From Micromonospora sp. BL4 (GTDB lineage Bacteria; Actinomycetota; Actinomycetes; Mycobacteriales; Micromonosporaceae): 64,000 nucleotides of DNA. The number at the start of each line of letters is the position of its first letter. The stretch's first letter is position 1. The notes below the pieces were generated by a model, which saw only the letters and a program-made list of their open reading frames with translations, made no database searches and was not told the origin of the DNA. Shown here in pieces: positions 8,799 through 17,736 of this stretch. The stretch covers positions 51,195-115,194 of the forward strand of contig NZ_RCVJ01000114.1 in the NCBI RefSeq assembly GCF_003667505.1, given 5' to 3'. Both the position numbers and the translations under genes were made by a program.

Positions 8799-9194
8799 GT
8801 GTTCGTCTTCCGGCTCGACACCCACTCCGGCGTGCCGCCGTACCTGCAACTCGTCCAGCAGGTCCGCCAGGCAGTGCTGCTGGGCTTCCTCCAACCCGGC
8901 GACCGCCTCCCGCTCATCCGCGAGGTGGTCGAGGACCTGGCGATCAATCCGAACACCGTCGCCAAGGCGTACCGGCAGATGGAGCAGGAGAACCTGGTCA
9001 CCGGCCGGCCCGGTCAGGGCACGTTCGTCAATGAACAGCAGTCGGCCGCGATGTCGGCATCGACGTACACGTCGCTGGGCCGCGGCCTGGCGACCTGGCT
9101 GCGCCGCGCCTACGCCGCCGGCCTCGACGAGCAGGCGGTCAACGCGCTTTTTGCTTCCGTCCACCAGCAGACCAGGAATGAGGACGTGGCGTGA
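8799..9194 (+). CDS. GntR-family (YtrA-type) transcriptional regulator
   Basis: A 131-residue short GntR regulator. The winged-helix domain occupies about residues 8-76 (PPYLQLVQQVRQAVLLG, then DLAINPNTVAKAYRQMEQEN and the wing GRPGQGTFV). The C-terminal part is only about 50 residues, as in the YtrA subfamily, which controls ABC transporters encoded in the same operon. GTG 8799 follows AAGGGG at suitable spacing. Its end overlaps the start of the ABC ATPase gene by four bases (GTGA), so the three genes 8799-11064 form a coupled operon. Confidence 0.93.
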   Translation: MFVFRLDTHSGVPPYLQLVQQVRQAVLLGFLQPGDRLPLIREVVEDLAINPNTVAKAYRQMEQENLVTGRPGQGTFVNEQQSAAMSASTYTSLGRGLATWLRRAYAAGLDEQAVNALFASVHQQTRNEDVA

Positions 9195-10090
9195 CAGAGA
9201 CCGAGTTCGCGCTGCGCACCGACGGTGTGGGCAAGCGATACCGGAAGGGCTGGGCGCTGCGCGACTGCACCCTGGCCCTGCCTGCGGGCGGCGTGATCGC
9301 CCTGGTCGGACCGAACGGCGCGGGCAAGACCACGCTGCTGCGCCTGGTCGTCGGGTTGCTGGCACCGAGCACCGGCACCGTGGAGGTCCTCGGCCACGGC
9401 GTCACGGTCAGCACCCCGCACACTCTGTCCCGGGTCGGGTTCCTGGCCCAGGACCACCCGCTGTACAAGCGCTTCACCGTCGCCGAGATGCTCCGCTTCG
9501 GCCGGGCCTGCAACCTGCGGTTCGACCAGGGGCTGGCCGAACGCCGGCTGGCGAAGCTGGGCATCCCACTCGACCGCAGAACCGGTACGCTCTCCGGCGG
9601 GCAGCAGGCCCAGGTCGCGTTGGCCCTGGCCCTGGCGAAGCGACCGGACCTGCTCGTCCTCGACGAGCCGGTGGCCAGCCTCGATCCGCTGGCCCGGCAC
9701 GAGTTCCTCCAGGTCCTCATGGGCGCGGTCGCCGAAGGCGGGGTGACCGTCCTGTTCTCCTCCCACCTCGTGCACGAGCTGGAGCGCGTCTGCGACCACC
9801 TGATCGTGCTCAACCACGGCCGGGTCACGCTCACCGGTGACATCGACACCCTCCTCGCCGAGCACCGGCTGCTCGTCGGCCCTCGCACGGCCACCGACCT
9901 CGACCGGGCCGGCACTGTCGTGGAGGCCGTCCACAGCGACCGGCACACGACCCTGCTGGTACGCGACGGCGGGATCCCCGCCGCGCCCGGGTGGCAGCCC
10001 CAGCCGGTCGCGCTGGAGGACCTGGTGCTGGCGTACCTGCGCCGGCCGTCCGAGCCGAGCGCCGCGGCCCCTTCGGCGGTGGCGGCATGA
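9191..10090 (+). CDS. ABC transporter ATP-binding protein
   Basis: A 299-residue ATPase subunit with Walker A GPNGAGKTT, signature LSGGQQAQ, Walker B DLLVLDEPVASLDP and switch histidine in FSSHLVHE. The last 90 residues form the extra C-terminal region usual in exporters of the antibiotic-resistance or peptide type. It starts with GTG 9191 overlapping the GntR stop and ends overlapping the permease ATG (ATGA). Together with the permease and YtrA-type regulator it resembles systems induced by cell-wall antibiotics; substrate is not determinable here. Confidence 0.93.
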   Translation: MTETEFALRTDGVGKRYRKGWALRDCTLALPAGGVIALVGPNGAGKTTLLRLVVGLLAPSTGTVEVLGHGVTVSTPHTLSRVGFLAQDHPLYKRFTVAEMLRFGRACNLRFDQGLAERRLAKLGIPLDRRTGTLSGGQQAQVALALALAKRPDLLVLDEPVASLDPLARHEFLQVLMGAVAEGGVTVLFSSHLVHELERVCDHLIVLNHGRVTLTGDIDTLLAEHRLLVGPRTATDLDRAGTVVEAVHSDRHTTLLVRDGGIPAAPGWQPQPVALEDLVLAYLRRPSEPSAAAPSAVAA

Positions 10091-11064
10091 CCTGGTTGAT
10101 CTGGCGCCAGCACCGGACCGAGGTCTGCGTCCTGGGTCTGCTTGTCGGCATGTTCGGCATCGCCCTGCTCGTGCTCGGGACGCAGGCCCACGACCTGTTC
10201 CCCGGCGGTCCCACCCGGTGTGCGGGAGAGGCCGGCATCAACGAGGGCTGCGCGGCCTCCTTCCGCCGGCTCGACGAGGAGTACGGGTACGTCGAGAACC
10301 TCCTGGCGGCCTTCTATCTGGTCCCCGTCGTCATCGGTGCGTTCCTCGGTGCGCCGCTGCTCGCGCGTGAACTGGAGGGCGGCACCTGGCAGCTCGCCTG
10401 GACGCAGGCCGTGCCGCGGATGCGCTGGCTGGCCGCCAAGCTCGCGGCACTCGCCGGCGTCACCGTCACGCTCACCGCGCTGTTCACCGCGGTGCTCACC
10501 TGGTTCCGTCAGCCATTCGACGCGTGGGAAGGGCGGTTCCAGTACGACGCCTTCGACCTGGAGGGACTTGTTCCGGTGGCGTACGCGCTGTTCGCGTTCG
10601 GCGTCGCCACCGCCGCCGGGGCGATCCTGCGGCGCAGCCTGCCCGCGTTCGGTGTCGCGTTCGGGGCGTTCCTCGCCGCCCGGATGTCGGTGGCGCTGTT
10701 GGCCCGTCCCGCGTACGCCACACCGCTCACCGCCATGGAGCCGGTCCCCGTCGGCGGCTCGAAGGACCAGGCGGGGCACCGGCCCGTGGCCGGCTTCGCC
10801 GACTGGACGATCGAGCACGGCTACGCAGACGCCACCGGGCGCAGGCTGAGCTCGACCGAGTACCACGAGCTGGAGGGCGCCGCCAACCGGGCCGGCACCA
10901 ACCTCAACCAGTTCCTGCACGCGCGGGGCATCCAGCAGTTCGGGGTCTACCACCCGGCCGACCGGTTCTGGACGTTCCAGCTCATCGAGGCGGCCCTGTT
11001 CGTCGCCGTCGCGGCGATCCTGATCGGTGTGGTGGTATGGCGGGTACGGCGCCGTGTGATCTAG
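10087..11064 (+). CDS. ABC transporter permease
   Basis: A 325-residue membrane subunit beginning MTWLIWRQHRTEVCVLG with six predicted hydrophobic helices: about 12-32, 80-100, 125-150, 175-190, 195-215 and the last at 290-315. A large extracytoplasmic loop lies between helices one and two (HDLFPGGPTRC... with cysteines) and another before the last helix. ATG 10087 overlaps the ATPase stop, supporting this start over longer frames. It partners the ATPase of the same operon and is predicted to export or respond to a membrane-active compound. Confidence 0.88.
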   Translation: MTWLIWRQHRTEVCVLGLLVGMFGIALLVLGTQAHDLFPGGPTRCAGEAGINEGCAASFRRLDEEYGYVENLLAAFYLVPVVIGAFLGAPLLARELEGGTWQLAWTQAVPRMRWLAAKLAALAGVTVTLTALFTAVLTWFRQPFDAWEGRFQYDAFDLEGLVPVAYALFAFGVATAAGAILRRSLPAFGVAFGAFLAARMSVALLARPAYATPLTAMEPVPVGGSKDQAGHRPVAGFADWTIEHGYADATGRRLSSTEYHELEGAANRAGTNLNQFLHARGIQQFGVYHPADRFWTFQLIEAALFVAVAAILIGVVVWRVRRRVI

Positions 11065-11150
11065 TGCCCGATCACCTGGCCCACAACACTGGGACCCGGC
11101 GGGTCCCGATCGGTTGACCTCAACCAGAGTTCAGATGCTTCACTTCGGCC

Positions 11151-11870
11151 ATGAATCTTGACGGCCTGCGCGTCGCCATCACCGGTGCCGCACGTGACAC
11201 CGGACGACTACTGGCCGAAGCCTTCGCCGAGCGCGGTGCACAGATCTTCCTCTCGGCCCGCGACCTGGCTGCGGCCGAACATGTTGCGGATGCGATCAGC
11301 CAGCGGGGGCCAGGTCGGGCTGATTCATTTCACTGCGACCTCGCCGTACCGGAGTCGGTGCGCGCGTTCGCCGCCGCCGTGGCCGAACGGACGAAGCACC
11401 TCGATGTGCTGATCAACAATGGTGCCCCATACATCGACGGTGACGACCTGGGAGACGTCTCGGACGACAAGATCGAAAGCGTGATGGATGCGGGCGGGAC
11501 CGGCACCATGTTGGTGACCAAACATCTACTGCCGCTGCTACGGGCATCTCTGCGGCCCGACATCGTCAACATGATCTCCGCATGCGGCGAGGTGGGGCAC
11601 CGCCGCTCGGGTGCACATCCGGCGTTCTACGCCGCTAAGCATGCCCACGCCGGACTCGCTGAGATCCTGTCGCACCGGCTCCGGCCAGAAGGGATCCGGG
11701 TGATCTCACTGTTTCCGCCGGACTTCGTTCAGGACGGGCCCCGACAGGCAAACAGCGACCTCACCGCGCGATCGGTCGTCGACTGCGCGCTTTTCGCGGT
11801 CGGCCAACCACGGGACTGCTTCATTCGCGAGTTCCACTTCGAGCAGGTTCGGCGGGCGTCCACACCCTGA
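11151..11870 (+). CDS. short-chain dehydrogenase/reductase family protein, catalytic Tyr replaced
   Basis: A 239-residue Rossmann-fold protein of the SDR family. The cofactor loop is TGAARDTG (11-18), the NNAG motif is NNGA (89-92) and the catalytic serine region is ISACG (Ser143). The usual YxxxK reads FYAAK, with Phe159 in the tyrosine position and the tyrosine shifted by one (Tyr160), before Lys163. The protein may therefore be catalytically altered or inactive. It stands alone, 86 bp after the exporter operon. Substrate unknown. Confidence 0.88.
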   Translation: MNLDGLRVAITGAARDTGRLLAEAFAERGAQIFLSARDLAAAEHVADAISQRGPGRADSFHCDLAVPESVRAFAAAVAERTKHLDVLINNGAPYIDGDDLGDVSDDKIESVMDAGGTGTMLVTKHLLPLLRASLRPDIVNMISACGEVGHRRSGAHPAFYAAKHAHAGLAEILSHRLRPEGIRVISLFPPDFVQDGPRQANSDLTARSVVDCALFAVGQPRDCFIREFHFEQVRRASTP

Positions 11871-12105
11871 CCCTCACCGCGCGAAGCAGCCCGAGCCCGG
11901 TCGGGGGCCCTCGGCAGAGATCCGCCCTTGAGACTGTCACCGTCTGAACCGAGGTGAGGTGCGCGGATCTGTCGAGGTGCCTGTGGGGGGATTGAGGGGT
12001 CGCAACGGCGATGAGTTTCGTAGCGGCGTCCAGTCTGTATTCCTGTACACCCGATCTCCCGACTCTCAAGGAGAGCGTCATGAGCGCTACGTACAGGAGG
12101 CAAGC

Positions 12106-12759
12106 GTGAAGCTTCTTCTCACGTCGGCAGGCGTCCAGAACACGAGCATCCGCGATGCGCTGGTCGACCTGCTGGGCAAGCCGATCGCCGAATCCAGTGC
12201 CCTGTGCATCCCTACGGCGGTCCACCCCATGGGCGGGCCGGCATCGGCCTGGCGCTTCATCACCGGTCAGACGCCGCTACCCATGTGCGGCCTGGGCTGG
12301 AAGTCGCTGGGCGTCCTCGAGCTGACAGCGCTGCCCAGCATCGGCGAGCAGCGGTGGGTCCCCTGGGTCCGGGAGGCTGACGTCATGCTCGTGGCCGGCG
12401 GCGATGCGACGTACCTGTGCCACTGGATGCGGCAGTCCGGGCTGGCGGACCTCCTGCCGTCGCTGCGGGACACCGTCTGGGTGGGGTTGAGTGCTGGGAG
12501 CATGGTGCTGACCCCCCGGATCGGCGCGGACTTCGTCGAGTGGCAGTCCGCGCCCGACGACCGCACACTGGGAGTCGTCGACTTCTCGATCTTCCCGCAC
12601 CTGGGTCTCGAGCCGGACAACACCATGGCTGGTGCCGAGAAATGGGCGGCCGAGATCGCGGGTCCGGCGTACGCAATCGACGACCAGACGGCCATCAAGG
12701 TGACCGACGGCACCGTCGAGGTCGTCTCCGAGGGGCACTGGAAGCGGTTCCCCGCGTAG
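12106..12759 (+). CDS. peptidase S51 family protein (dipeptidase E-like)
   Basis: A 217-residue serine peptidase of the S51 family, which includes aspartyl dipeptidase PepE and cyanophycinase. The nucleophile elbow GLSAGS places Ser129 as the nucleophile, and FPHLGLEPDN provides His165. The protein begins with the typical KLLLTSAGVQN strand and contains the VMLVAGGDATYL loop. GTG 12106 is chosen because CAGGAGG ends five bases before it; the frame upstream is not protein-like. Expected to be a cytoplasmic exopeptidase on Asp-X or related peptides. Confidence 0.9.
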   Translation: MKLLLTSAGVQNTSIRDALVDLLGKPIAESSALCIPTAVHPMGGPASAWRFITGQTPLPMCGLGWKSLGVLELTALPSIGEQRWVPWVREADVMLVAGGDATYLCHWMRQSGLADLLPSLRDTVWVGLSAGSMVLTPRIGADFVEWQSAPDDRTLGVVDFSIFPHLGLEPDNTMAGAEKWAAEIAGPAYAIDDQTAIKVTDGTVEVVSEGHWKRFPA

Positions 12760-13103
12760 CCGCGGCCAACGGTGACCGGCGTGACGAAGCACCGCTCATG
12801 CCGCCAACCGCGCGCCACTGACGGTTGCCGCCTGCCGCTCGGGCGGCCGGACGTGCCGCAGAGTGGATCCCGGGGGTCACGAAGCTGACTGCCCTGACGG
12901 CATGGTCCGTTGGTCGCGGTCAGCGTGACGAATGGGGTGGCGGTCCGCGGGCCGAATCGAGAAGGGTGAAGGGTGCGGTCTCTCGCCCGGTCGCCCGACC
13001 TCGTGCCGCAGCACGAGCAACGCGGTTTGCGGCATCGCCTCTGGGTGAAGAGGGCGAGCAGGTCGAAAGCCGTACCGCGGATAGCTACAGCAGCTTGCTC
13101 GTG
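12760..13103. other. non-coding gap
   Basis: About 345 bp between the S51 gene and the GNAT promoter. The open frames on both strands here are Arg/Pro/Ser-rich and show no family signature. No convincing terminator or repeat was seen. It may hold decayed sequence but nothing recognisable remains. Confidence 0.5.
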
Positions 13104-13132
13104 TTGGGCCTGCTCGGAACGATGGGTAGCCT
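13104..13132 (+). promoter_or_regulatory. promoter of the GNAT gene, leaderless
   Basis: TTGGGC (13104-13109) and TAGCCT (13127-13132) are separated by 17 bases, and the -10 box ends six bases before ATG 13139. This spacing puts the predicted transcription start on the start codon, and no Shine-Dalgarno sequence is present. Confidence 0.55.
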
Positions 13133-13138
13133 GCCGGG

Positions 13139-13645
13139 ATGGCAAAGGTTGTCACCTACCTGGAGATGAACAACGCCAAGGACCTGCGACCTGGGAAGGT
13201 GGTGCCGGAGCTTTTCCTACGGCGCGTTGACGGTGGCCTGCCGTTCGTGCGTGCCACCAATGCTCAAGTCGGCGCCCCCTACGGGTGGCGGAGTGCGTCC
13301 CGCACGAACGAAGAGTGGCAGGAGCTGATGCGGTGTCGTCCGCTGCGCCAGTACTGGCTCATCGCACTGAAGGACGAGACTGTGGGGGTTGCAAATTTGG
13401 AACCCCAGCCGGACGGTGATGTGGAGATCACCACCTTCGGGCTGTTGCCCGAATATGTCGGGAGGGGGCTCGGTGGCCATGCGCTGACGCTGGCCATCCG
13501 GCATGCCTGGGACAGCGAGGCCGTGGATTCTCCGGCTGTACGCAGGGTTTGGCTGCACACATGCTCGTTGGACCATCCGAATGCGCTACGCAACTATCAG
13601 CGACGCGGCTTGACTGCCTATCGCACCGAGGTCGAAGCCGAGTGA
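13139..13645 (+). CDS. GNAT-family N-acetyltransferase
   Basis: A 168-residue acetyl-CoA-dependent acetyltransferase. The acetyl-CoA loop is in the segment FGLLPEYVGRGLGGHAL, followed by helix LTLAIRHAW, the strand RRVWLHTCSLDHPNAL and the closing YQRRGLTAYRTE, all standard for the GNAT fold. The ATG at 13139 is predicted to be leaderless. Neighbours are unrelated, so the acceptor substrate (amine, peptide or antibiotic) is unknown. Confidence 0.9.
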   Translation: MAKVVTYLEMNNAKDLRPGKVVPELFLRRVDGGLPFVRATNAQVGAPYGWRSASRTNEEWQELMRCRPLRQYWLIALKDETVGVANLEPQPDGDVEITTFGLLPEYVGRGLGGHALTLAIRHAWDSEAVDSPAVRRVWLHTCSLDHPNALRNYQRRGLTAYRTEVEAE

Positions 13646-13836
13646 TGGTCGGCTCAGGCCGAATCAAGCCGGCGAGTACGAGCTTGTCGATGTCCGAGAT
13701 GTAGCGAGGTCTCCGGTAGGCGGTTGGCCGGAACACGGTCTAGTCGTGCGCGGCGAACAGCCGCCGCTTACTGGCGATCAGCGTCGCCCTGATCGCCTTG
13801 GGCGGGTCCTGCTGACGCCGCGACACCTCAACGTCT

Positions 13837-14739
13837 TCATGCCGCGAACTCCACGACCAGCCGGGCCAGTTCGGACGGCTGATCCTCTGACACGAAGGTA
13901 TACGAATCGGCGACCGTGACCAGTCGGGCGTCGGGCAGGGTTGCCGCGAGTCGTTCGAAGAGCCCGGCAGGAAAGATCCGATCGTCCTGCGCGCGGACCA
14001 ACAACACCGGCTTGCTGAATCCGGTCAGCGACTGGGCAGCGGCCAGCGTGTACCTGTTGTGCGCACCAACGATGAACCGCCTGGCGTCCCTGCGAATCTG
14101 CCGGCTGTCGTAGCTTGGCCGTATGTAGGAGTCCATGATCTCTGCGGGGATGCCGCGCTTGGCCAGCCAGCCGAACGCAGACGGCCGGCGCTGCACCACC
14201 GGCAGCCGGAGCAGTCGGCTGGCCAGCCAGACCGCACCGGGCAGCCGAACCAGTTCGGGCAGCGAGGTGAACGGCTCGGGCAGGAAGTCCTCGAACGCGT
14301 CACACGGGGTGAGCACCACACGGCCGAGCCGCTCCGGATGGTTGGCCATCAGGATCTGGGTGAGGGCGCCGCCGGTGTCGTTGGCGACCACGGTGACGTC
14401 AGTCAGGTCAAGCGCGTCGAGGAACTCCGCGATCAGCGTGGCGACCCCGGAGGGCGTCAGGTCAGCGTCGGCCGGCATGGGCACCTGGTGCGCGCCGAGC
14501 GGCCAATCCGGCGCGATGCAGCGAAAGCCCGCACCCGAGATGACCGGCACGACGTTGCGCCAGAGGTTGGCGTTGACCAGCAGACCATGCACGAACACGA
14601 TGGGCGGGCCGAGGCCGCGCTCGGTGTAGGCGACCCGCCCGCTGGGCAACGCGACGGTCCTGCCGGTGCCAACTGCCGCGTCGAGCGTGCGGATCTCCTC
14701 GGGGATTGCGGTCACCTCGGGCGTAGCATCATAGAACAC
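13837..14739 (-). CDS. alpha/beta hydrolase, catalytic His position occupied by Thr
   Basis: A 300-residue alpha/beta-fold hydrolase. The oxyanion motif is FVHGLLVNANLW (His51-Gly52), the nucleophile elbow is ANDTGG with Asp121, as in haloalkane dehalogenases and epoxide hydrolases, and RAQDDRIFP carries the acid (Asp252/253). Near the end, where the family has a GHF-type histidine, the sequence is DSYTFVSEDQP, with Thr281 in that place. This variant end is, as far as recalled, shared by a group of actinobacterial relatives. GTG 14739 overlaps the end of the upstream patatin gene by 11 bp, so the pair is probably co-translated. Confidence 0.87.
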   Translation of the reverse strand: MFYDATPEVTAIPEEIRTLDAAVGTGRTVALPSGRVAYTERGLGPPIVFVHGLLVNANLWRNVVPVISGAGFRCIAPDWPLGAHQVPMPADADLTPSGVATLIAEFLDALDLTDVTVVANDTGGALTQILMANHPERLGRVVLTPCDAFEDFLPEPFTSLPELVRLPGAVWLASRLLRLPVVQRRPSAFGWLAKRGIPAEIMDSYIRPSYDSRQIRRDARRFIVGAHNRYTLAAAQSLTGFSKPVLLVRAQDDRIFPAGLFERLAATLPDARLVTVADSYTFVSEDQPSELARLVVEFAA

Positions 14740-15661
14740 ATTCGATGGATGTCAGCTCGTTCAGTGCCGCTTGCCGGCCTGTGTCGACGGCCGCGCGAAG
14801 CAGGTGTGGGCGTCGCTCGGTACGGCCGATCTTCGCGCTGCCGATCGGTGGGCGGATCTGCAAGGTCGAGGGGTGCGACGCCAGAAGCCGCTCTTCCTCC
14901 GCTCTGATGGCTTCGCGGCGCAGCCACGTCTCGGTGGCTCCCGGTGCGCGTTGGGCGAACCATCGCGACATCACCAGGCGTTCGGCGCGGGACGGCGCTG
15001 ACGCGATCTCGTCCGTGCGTCGAGTACGTAGCGCAACGATATGGGTGGCCTTCTGAGCGAGTGCTGTCCGTACCGGGACCGCCTCGCTCAGCCCGGCGTC
15101 AACGAACGGTCGCCCGCCGATCTCGATCGGCTCGCCTGCGAGAAGCGGCATTGCAGTCGACGCACGCAGCGCGGCCTGCAGGCTGGATCGGTCACGGATC
15201 TGCTCGTGCAAATCGATGGCCTGGCCCGTGAGCGCGTCTGTGGCGATCGGGTGGAATTCAACCGCGCTGTCCAGGATCTCCTGGAACCCCATCGGCAAGA
15301 TTTCGGTGTACACGGTGTGGACAAGGAAACGAGTGTCCACGATTGGCAGTCCGCGCAGTACCCGCCTTGGGTTGATGGTCGTCCGCATGATGATCGGATC
15401 CCACCAGGCGTGCTTGCTGCTTGCGGCGCGACCGCACAGCAGCCACGCTGCATTCAGCGCCCCCGCGGAGCTGCCGTAGACGGCGTCGAACAGTGGTAGC
15501 AGCCCGAGTTGTTCGATGGCGATGGTCATGCCACTCGAGTAGGCGCCACGGGAGCTGCCGCCTTCGACCAGTAGTACCAGGCGCGCGTCGTCGCCGCGTC
15601 GTCCGGGAATGCTTGCTTGTTGCATGCGGTCACGTAGCAGCTGAAGGACAGTGGCGGTCAC
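14729..15661 (-). CDS. patatin-like phospholipase
   Basis: A 310-residue lipid acyl hydrolase with the Ser-Asp dyad. The oxyanion hole is EGGSSRGAYSSG, the nucleophile elbow GSSAG places Ser65, and the dyad aspartate is Asp188 in VDAGLSEAVP. No signal peptide is seen, so it acts inside the cell. The start is GTG 15661, with AAAGGTG five bases upstream; the longer frame is poor. It forms a two-gene unit with the alpha/beta hydrolase and is divergent from the XRE regulator, which may control it. Confidence 0.9.
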   Translation of the reverse strand: MTATVLQLLRDRMQQASIPGRRGDDARLVLLVEGGSSRGAYSSGMTIAIEQLGLLPLFDAVYGSSAGALNAAWLLCGRAASSKHAWWDPIIMRTTINPRRVLRGLPIVDTRFLVHTVYTEILPMGFQEILDSAVEFHPIATDALTGQAIDLHEQIRDRSSLQAALRASTAMPLLAGEPIEIGGRPFVDAGLSEAVPVRTALAQKATHIVALRTRRTDEIASAPSRAERLVMSRWFAQRAPGATETWLRREAIRAEEERLLASHPSTLQIRPPIGSAKIGRTERRPHLLRAAVDTGRQAALNELTSIECVL

Positions 15662-15912
15662 CGTTGCACCTTTTCTTGTTGATGCCGATTCTTTCGATAA
15701 GTGCCCAGGCCCGGGCGAATGCGACTGCGCGACACCCGGCGGCACCCGCTTCCGTATTTGCAGGCCGGGAGCCGTCCGTGGTGTCGAAGAGGGGCATTCT
15801 CGGTTGCACCCGCGGTTCGGGGTGTTGCCATCCTGCCCGCCCGGGGGACGCAGATGCGAATACCTGGCAGGTACTCGTTTCGACGCGTGTCGCCCGATTA
15901 TCGTGACGTCTC

Positions 15913-16704
15913 GTGACAGCTGCGAACGTCGGACATCTGATCCGCCGGCAACGGGGACTGGCCCGGCGCAGCCAGATGGACCTGGCGCACGAGATCGGCA
16001 TCTCGCCCCGCCACCTGAGCTTCGTCGAACTGGGCAAGTCGAAGCCGAGTGTCGGCTTGCTGATGAGGATCGCCGAGCACCTGGACCTGCCGCTGCGGGA
16101 GCGCAACGACTGGCTGCTGGCGGCCGGATACGCTCCCCGCTATCCGGAGACGCCGCTCACCGGGCCGGCGCTCTCCCGCATCCGGGCCTCGGTGCAAGCG
16201 CTCCTGGACACGCACGACCCGTTCCCCGGCCTCGCAATCGACCGGCAGTGGAATGTGCAGCTGAGCAACCACGCTGCGCGCCGACTGGTTGCCGGCATCC
16301 CTGAGGACGTGCAGGGCGTGCCGACCAACATTTTCCGTATCGCCCTGCACCCTGCCGGACTCGCCGGTCGTACCCGAAACTTCCCGCAATGGTCCGCCTA
16401 CCTGCTGCGCCGGCTCGACCGGGCCGTCGTGCGGACCCAAGACCCCCGCCTTCTAGCACTCGCCGACGAGATCGCGACCTGGCCCGCCATCCCGGAACGC
16501 CACACCTGGGGCCACCTTTCCTCGGACGAAGCGGACGACCCGGTCCTGTCCTGGCGGCTGGAGCTCGACGGTGAGGAACTATCGATGTTCAGCCTTCTGA
16601 GCACATTCGGGACGCCGATGGACGTCACCCTGTCCGACCTGTCAATCGAGCTGTTCTTCCCTGCCGACCAGCAAACCGAGACCATCCTGCGCCGCCACCC
16701 CTAG
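15913..16704 (+). CDS. XRE-family regulator with MmyB-like ligand-binding domain
   Basis: A 263-residue regulator. An N-terminal Cro/C1-type helix-turn-helix (about residues 5-62: GHLIRRQRGLARRSQMDLA, then ISPRHLSFVELGKSKPSVGLLMRIAEHL) is followed by a PAS-like MmyB domain (PLTGPALSRIRASVQALLD, then FPGLAIDRQWNVQLSN). In Streptomyces MmyB this domain binds fatty acids. The gene is divergent from the patatin/hydrolase pair across 250 bp, so control of that lipid-acting pair is a reasonable inference. GTG 15913 is the first good start. Confidence 0.9.
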   Translation: MTAANVGHLIRRQRGLARRSQMDLAHEIGISPRHLSFVELGKSKPSVGLLMRIAEHLDLPLRERNDWLLAAGYAPRYPETPLTGPALSRIRASVQALLDTHDPFPGLAIDRQWNVQLSNHAARRLVAGIPEDVQGVPTNIFRIALHPAGLAGRTRNFPQWSAYLLRRLDRAVVRTQDPRLLALADEIATWPAIPERHTWGHLSSDEADDPVLSWRLELDGEELSMFSLLSTFGTPMDVTLSDLSIELFFPADQQTETILRRHP

Positions 16705-16863
16705 GTCGACTTCGAGGTGAACGCCCGCGAGCCTGCACTCCACGATCGAACAGCGGCATTAGCCCGAGATCACACAACCGGATCTGCCGCTGGTCGCGCG
16801 TGAGCACGACGCGCTGGTGGCGACGACTGTTGCTCAGGCACGACCGGGCGGCACAATGCGACG

Positions 16864-17076
16864 GTGTCAGATCATTCTGAGCCGCTCGGCTACCGGCTCA
16901 TCACCGGGCCCGATGACGCTGACTTCTGCGCCCGCGTCAGCGGCCTTCTCGACCAGGGCTACCGGCTTCACGGCTCACCGGCGCTGACCTTCAACGGGGA
17001 ACGCGTCATCGCCGCTCAAGCGTTGGTCCTGCCGAACGTCGCCGGGCCGGAGCCGGCCGAGGGCAGCCCCAGGTAG
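16864..17076 (+). CDS. DUF1737 domain protein
   Basis: A 70-residue small protein. LGYRLITGPDDADFCARVS and LLDQGYRLHGSPALTFNG match the DUF1737 pattern, a family of unknown function. The GTG start has no ribosome-binding site. A TTGCTC (16830-16835) and CACAAT (16852-16857) pair, 16 bases apart, puts the predicted transcript start on the GTG, so a leaderless message is likely. The C-terminus is Pro/Glu-rich. Confidence 0.8.
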   Translation: MSDHSEPLGYRLITGPDDADFCARVSGLLDQGYRLHGSPALTFNGERVIAAQALVLPNVAGPEPAEGSPR

Positions 17077-17538
17077 GGGCGGACGTTTCTGGCCGCCTAC
17101 CGAGCCTCACGTTACGTGGCGGCCAACGACAGCGCCCGACGCTGCCGATCGGCGGATGGCAGGCGGCGGTCGCGAGTATCGACGATTTTTACCGCATGTT
17201 ACGGACTGCCAGGCGATCTCCTGCCGCGACAGCGCCGCCTCCTCGTCGCGGTCGCACAGCAGCAGCACCCTGAACGGGATGCCCTTGCCGTCTGGCTGGC
17301 CGAGGGGCTCACCCAGTACTGAACGGCTCGCGACTGGATCCGGAACAGCGTGTGCTGATCCTCGGCACTGCTCGACAGCAACCGGGGCGCGTTCTCGACA
17401 ACGATCAGATACTCGTCCACGGGCAACCCCGAAAGCGCGGTGGAGGGCCCATGCTCTGGGGCCACCCGCTGAACCTGGTTGCCCCGTCAGCGTCGGCCGG
17501 CAGGGTCGAGTCGGTGGACTAGTCCACCACCGACGTCG
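17077..17538. other. gap with possible decayed gene
   Basis: No complete gene is supported in this 460-bp stretch. One forward frame from 17274 to a TAG at 17520-17522 reads like protein (for example GSRLDPEQRVLILGTARQQ then VLDNDQILVHGQ) but has no good start. A different forward frame ending at 17322 also has protein-like character (DLLPRQRRLLVAVAQQQHPE). Two adjacent frames with protein-like residue use suggest a frameshifted remnant of one gene; the family is not recognised. Confidence 0.35.
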
Positions 17539-17736
17539 TCAGCGACGCTTCCGATCTCGGCGCTCGCCCACGGTGTAAGCGATGGCACCGATCAGAACTC
17601 CGGCCAGGGCGCACAGTAAACTCGTGCCGACGGCGGAATCGATGGCTTCATAGCTGCCACCGCCGAACCAGCCCCACAGCCCGCCGGTTACCGCACCCGC
17701 GACGAGTCCGATCAATGGCCAACTGCCCCGCCTCAT
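17539..17736 (-). CDS. small two-helix membrane protein
   Basis: A 65-residue protein, MRRGSWPLIGLVAGAVTGGLWGW..., with two Gly/Ala-rich hydrophobic helices (about residues 7-23 and 37-55) and a strongly basic tail RRDRKRR. The longer reverse frame upstream is not protein-like, so ATG 17736 is chosen. Glycine-zipper-like spacing in both helices is typical of small envelope proteins. Function unknown and no operon partner. Confidence 0.55.
   Translation of the reverse strand: MRRGSWPLIGLVAGAVTGGLWGWFGGGSYEAIDSAVGTSLLCALAGVLIGAIAYTVGERRDRKRR

Noticed and set aside
12825..13169. Forward frame before the GNAT gene
   Set aside because: Arg/Ala/Ser-rich, overlaps the GNAT promoter and start, no ribosome-binding site.
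13740..13836. Short reverse frame ending RQQDPPKAIRATLIASKRRL then FAAHD
   Set aside because: It looks protein-like but has no start and directly follows the hydrolase stop in another frame; too short to call, possibly a remnant.
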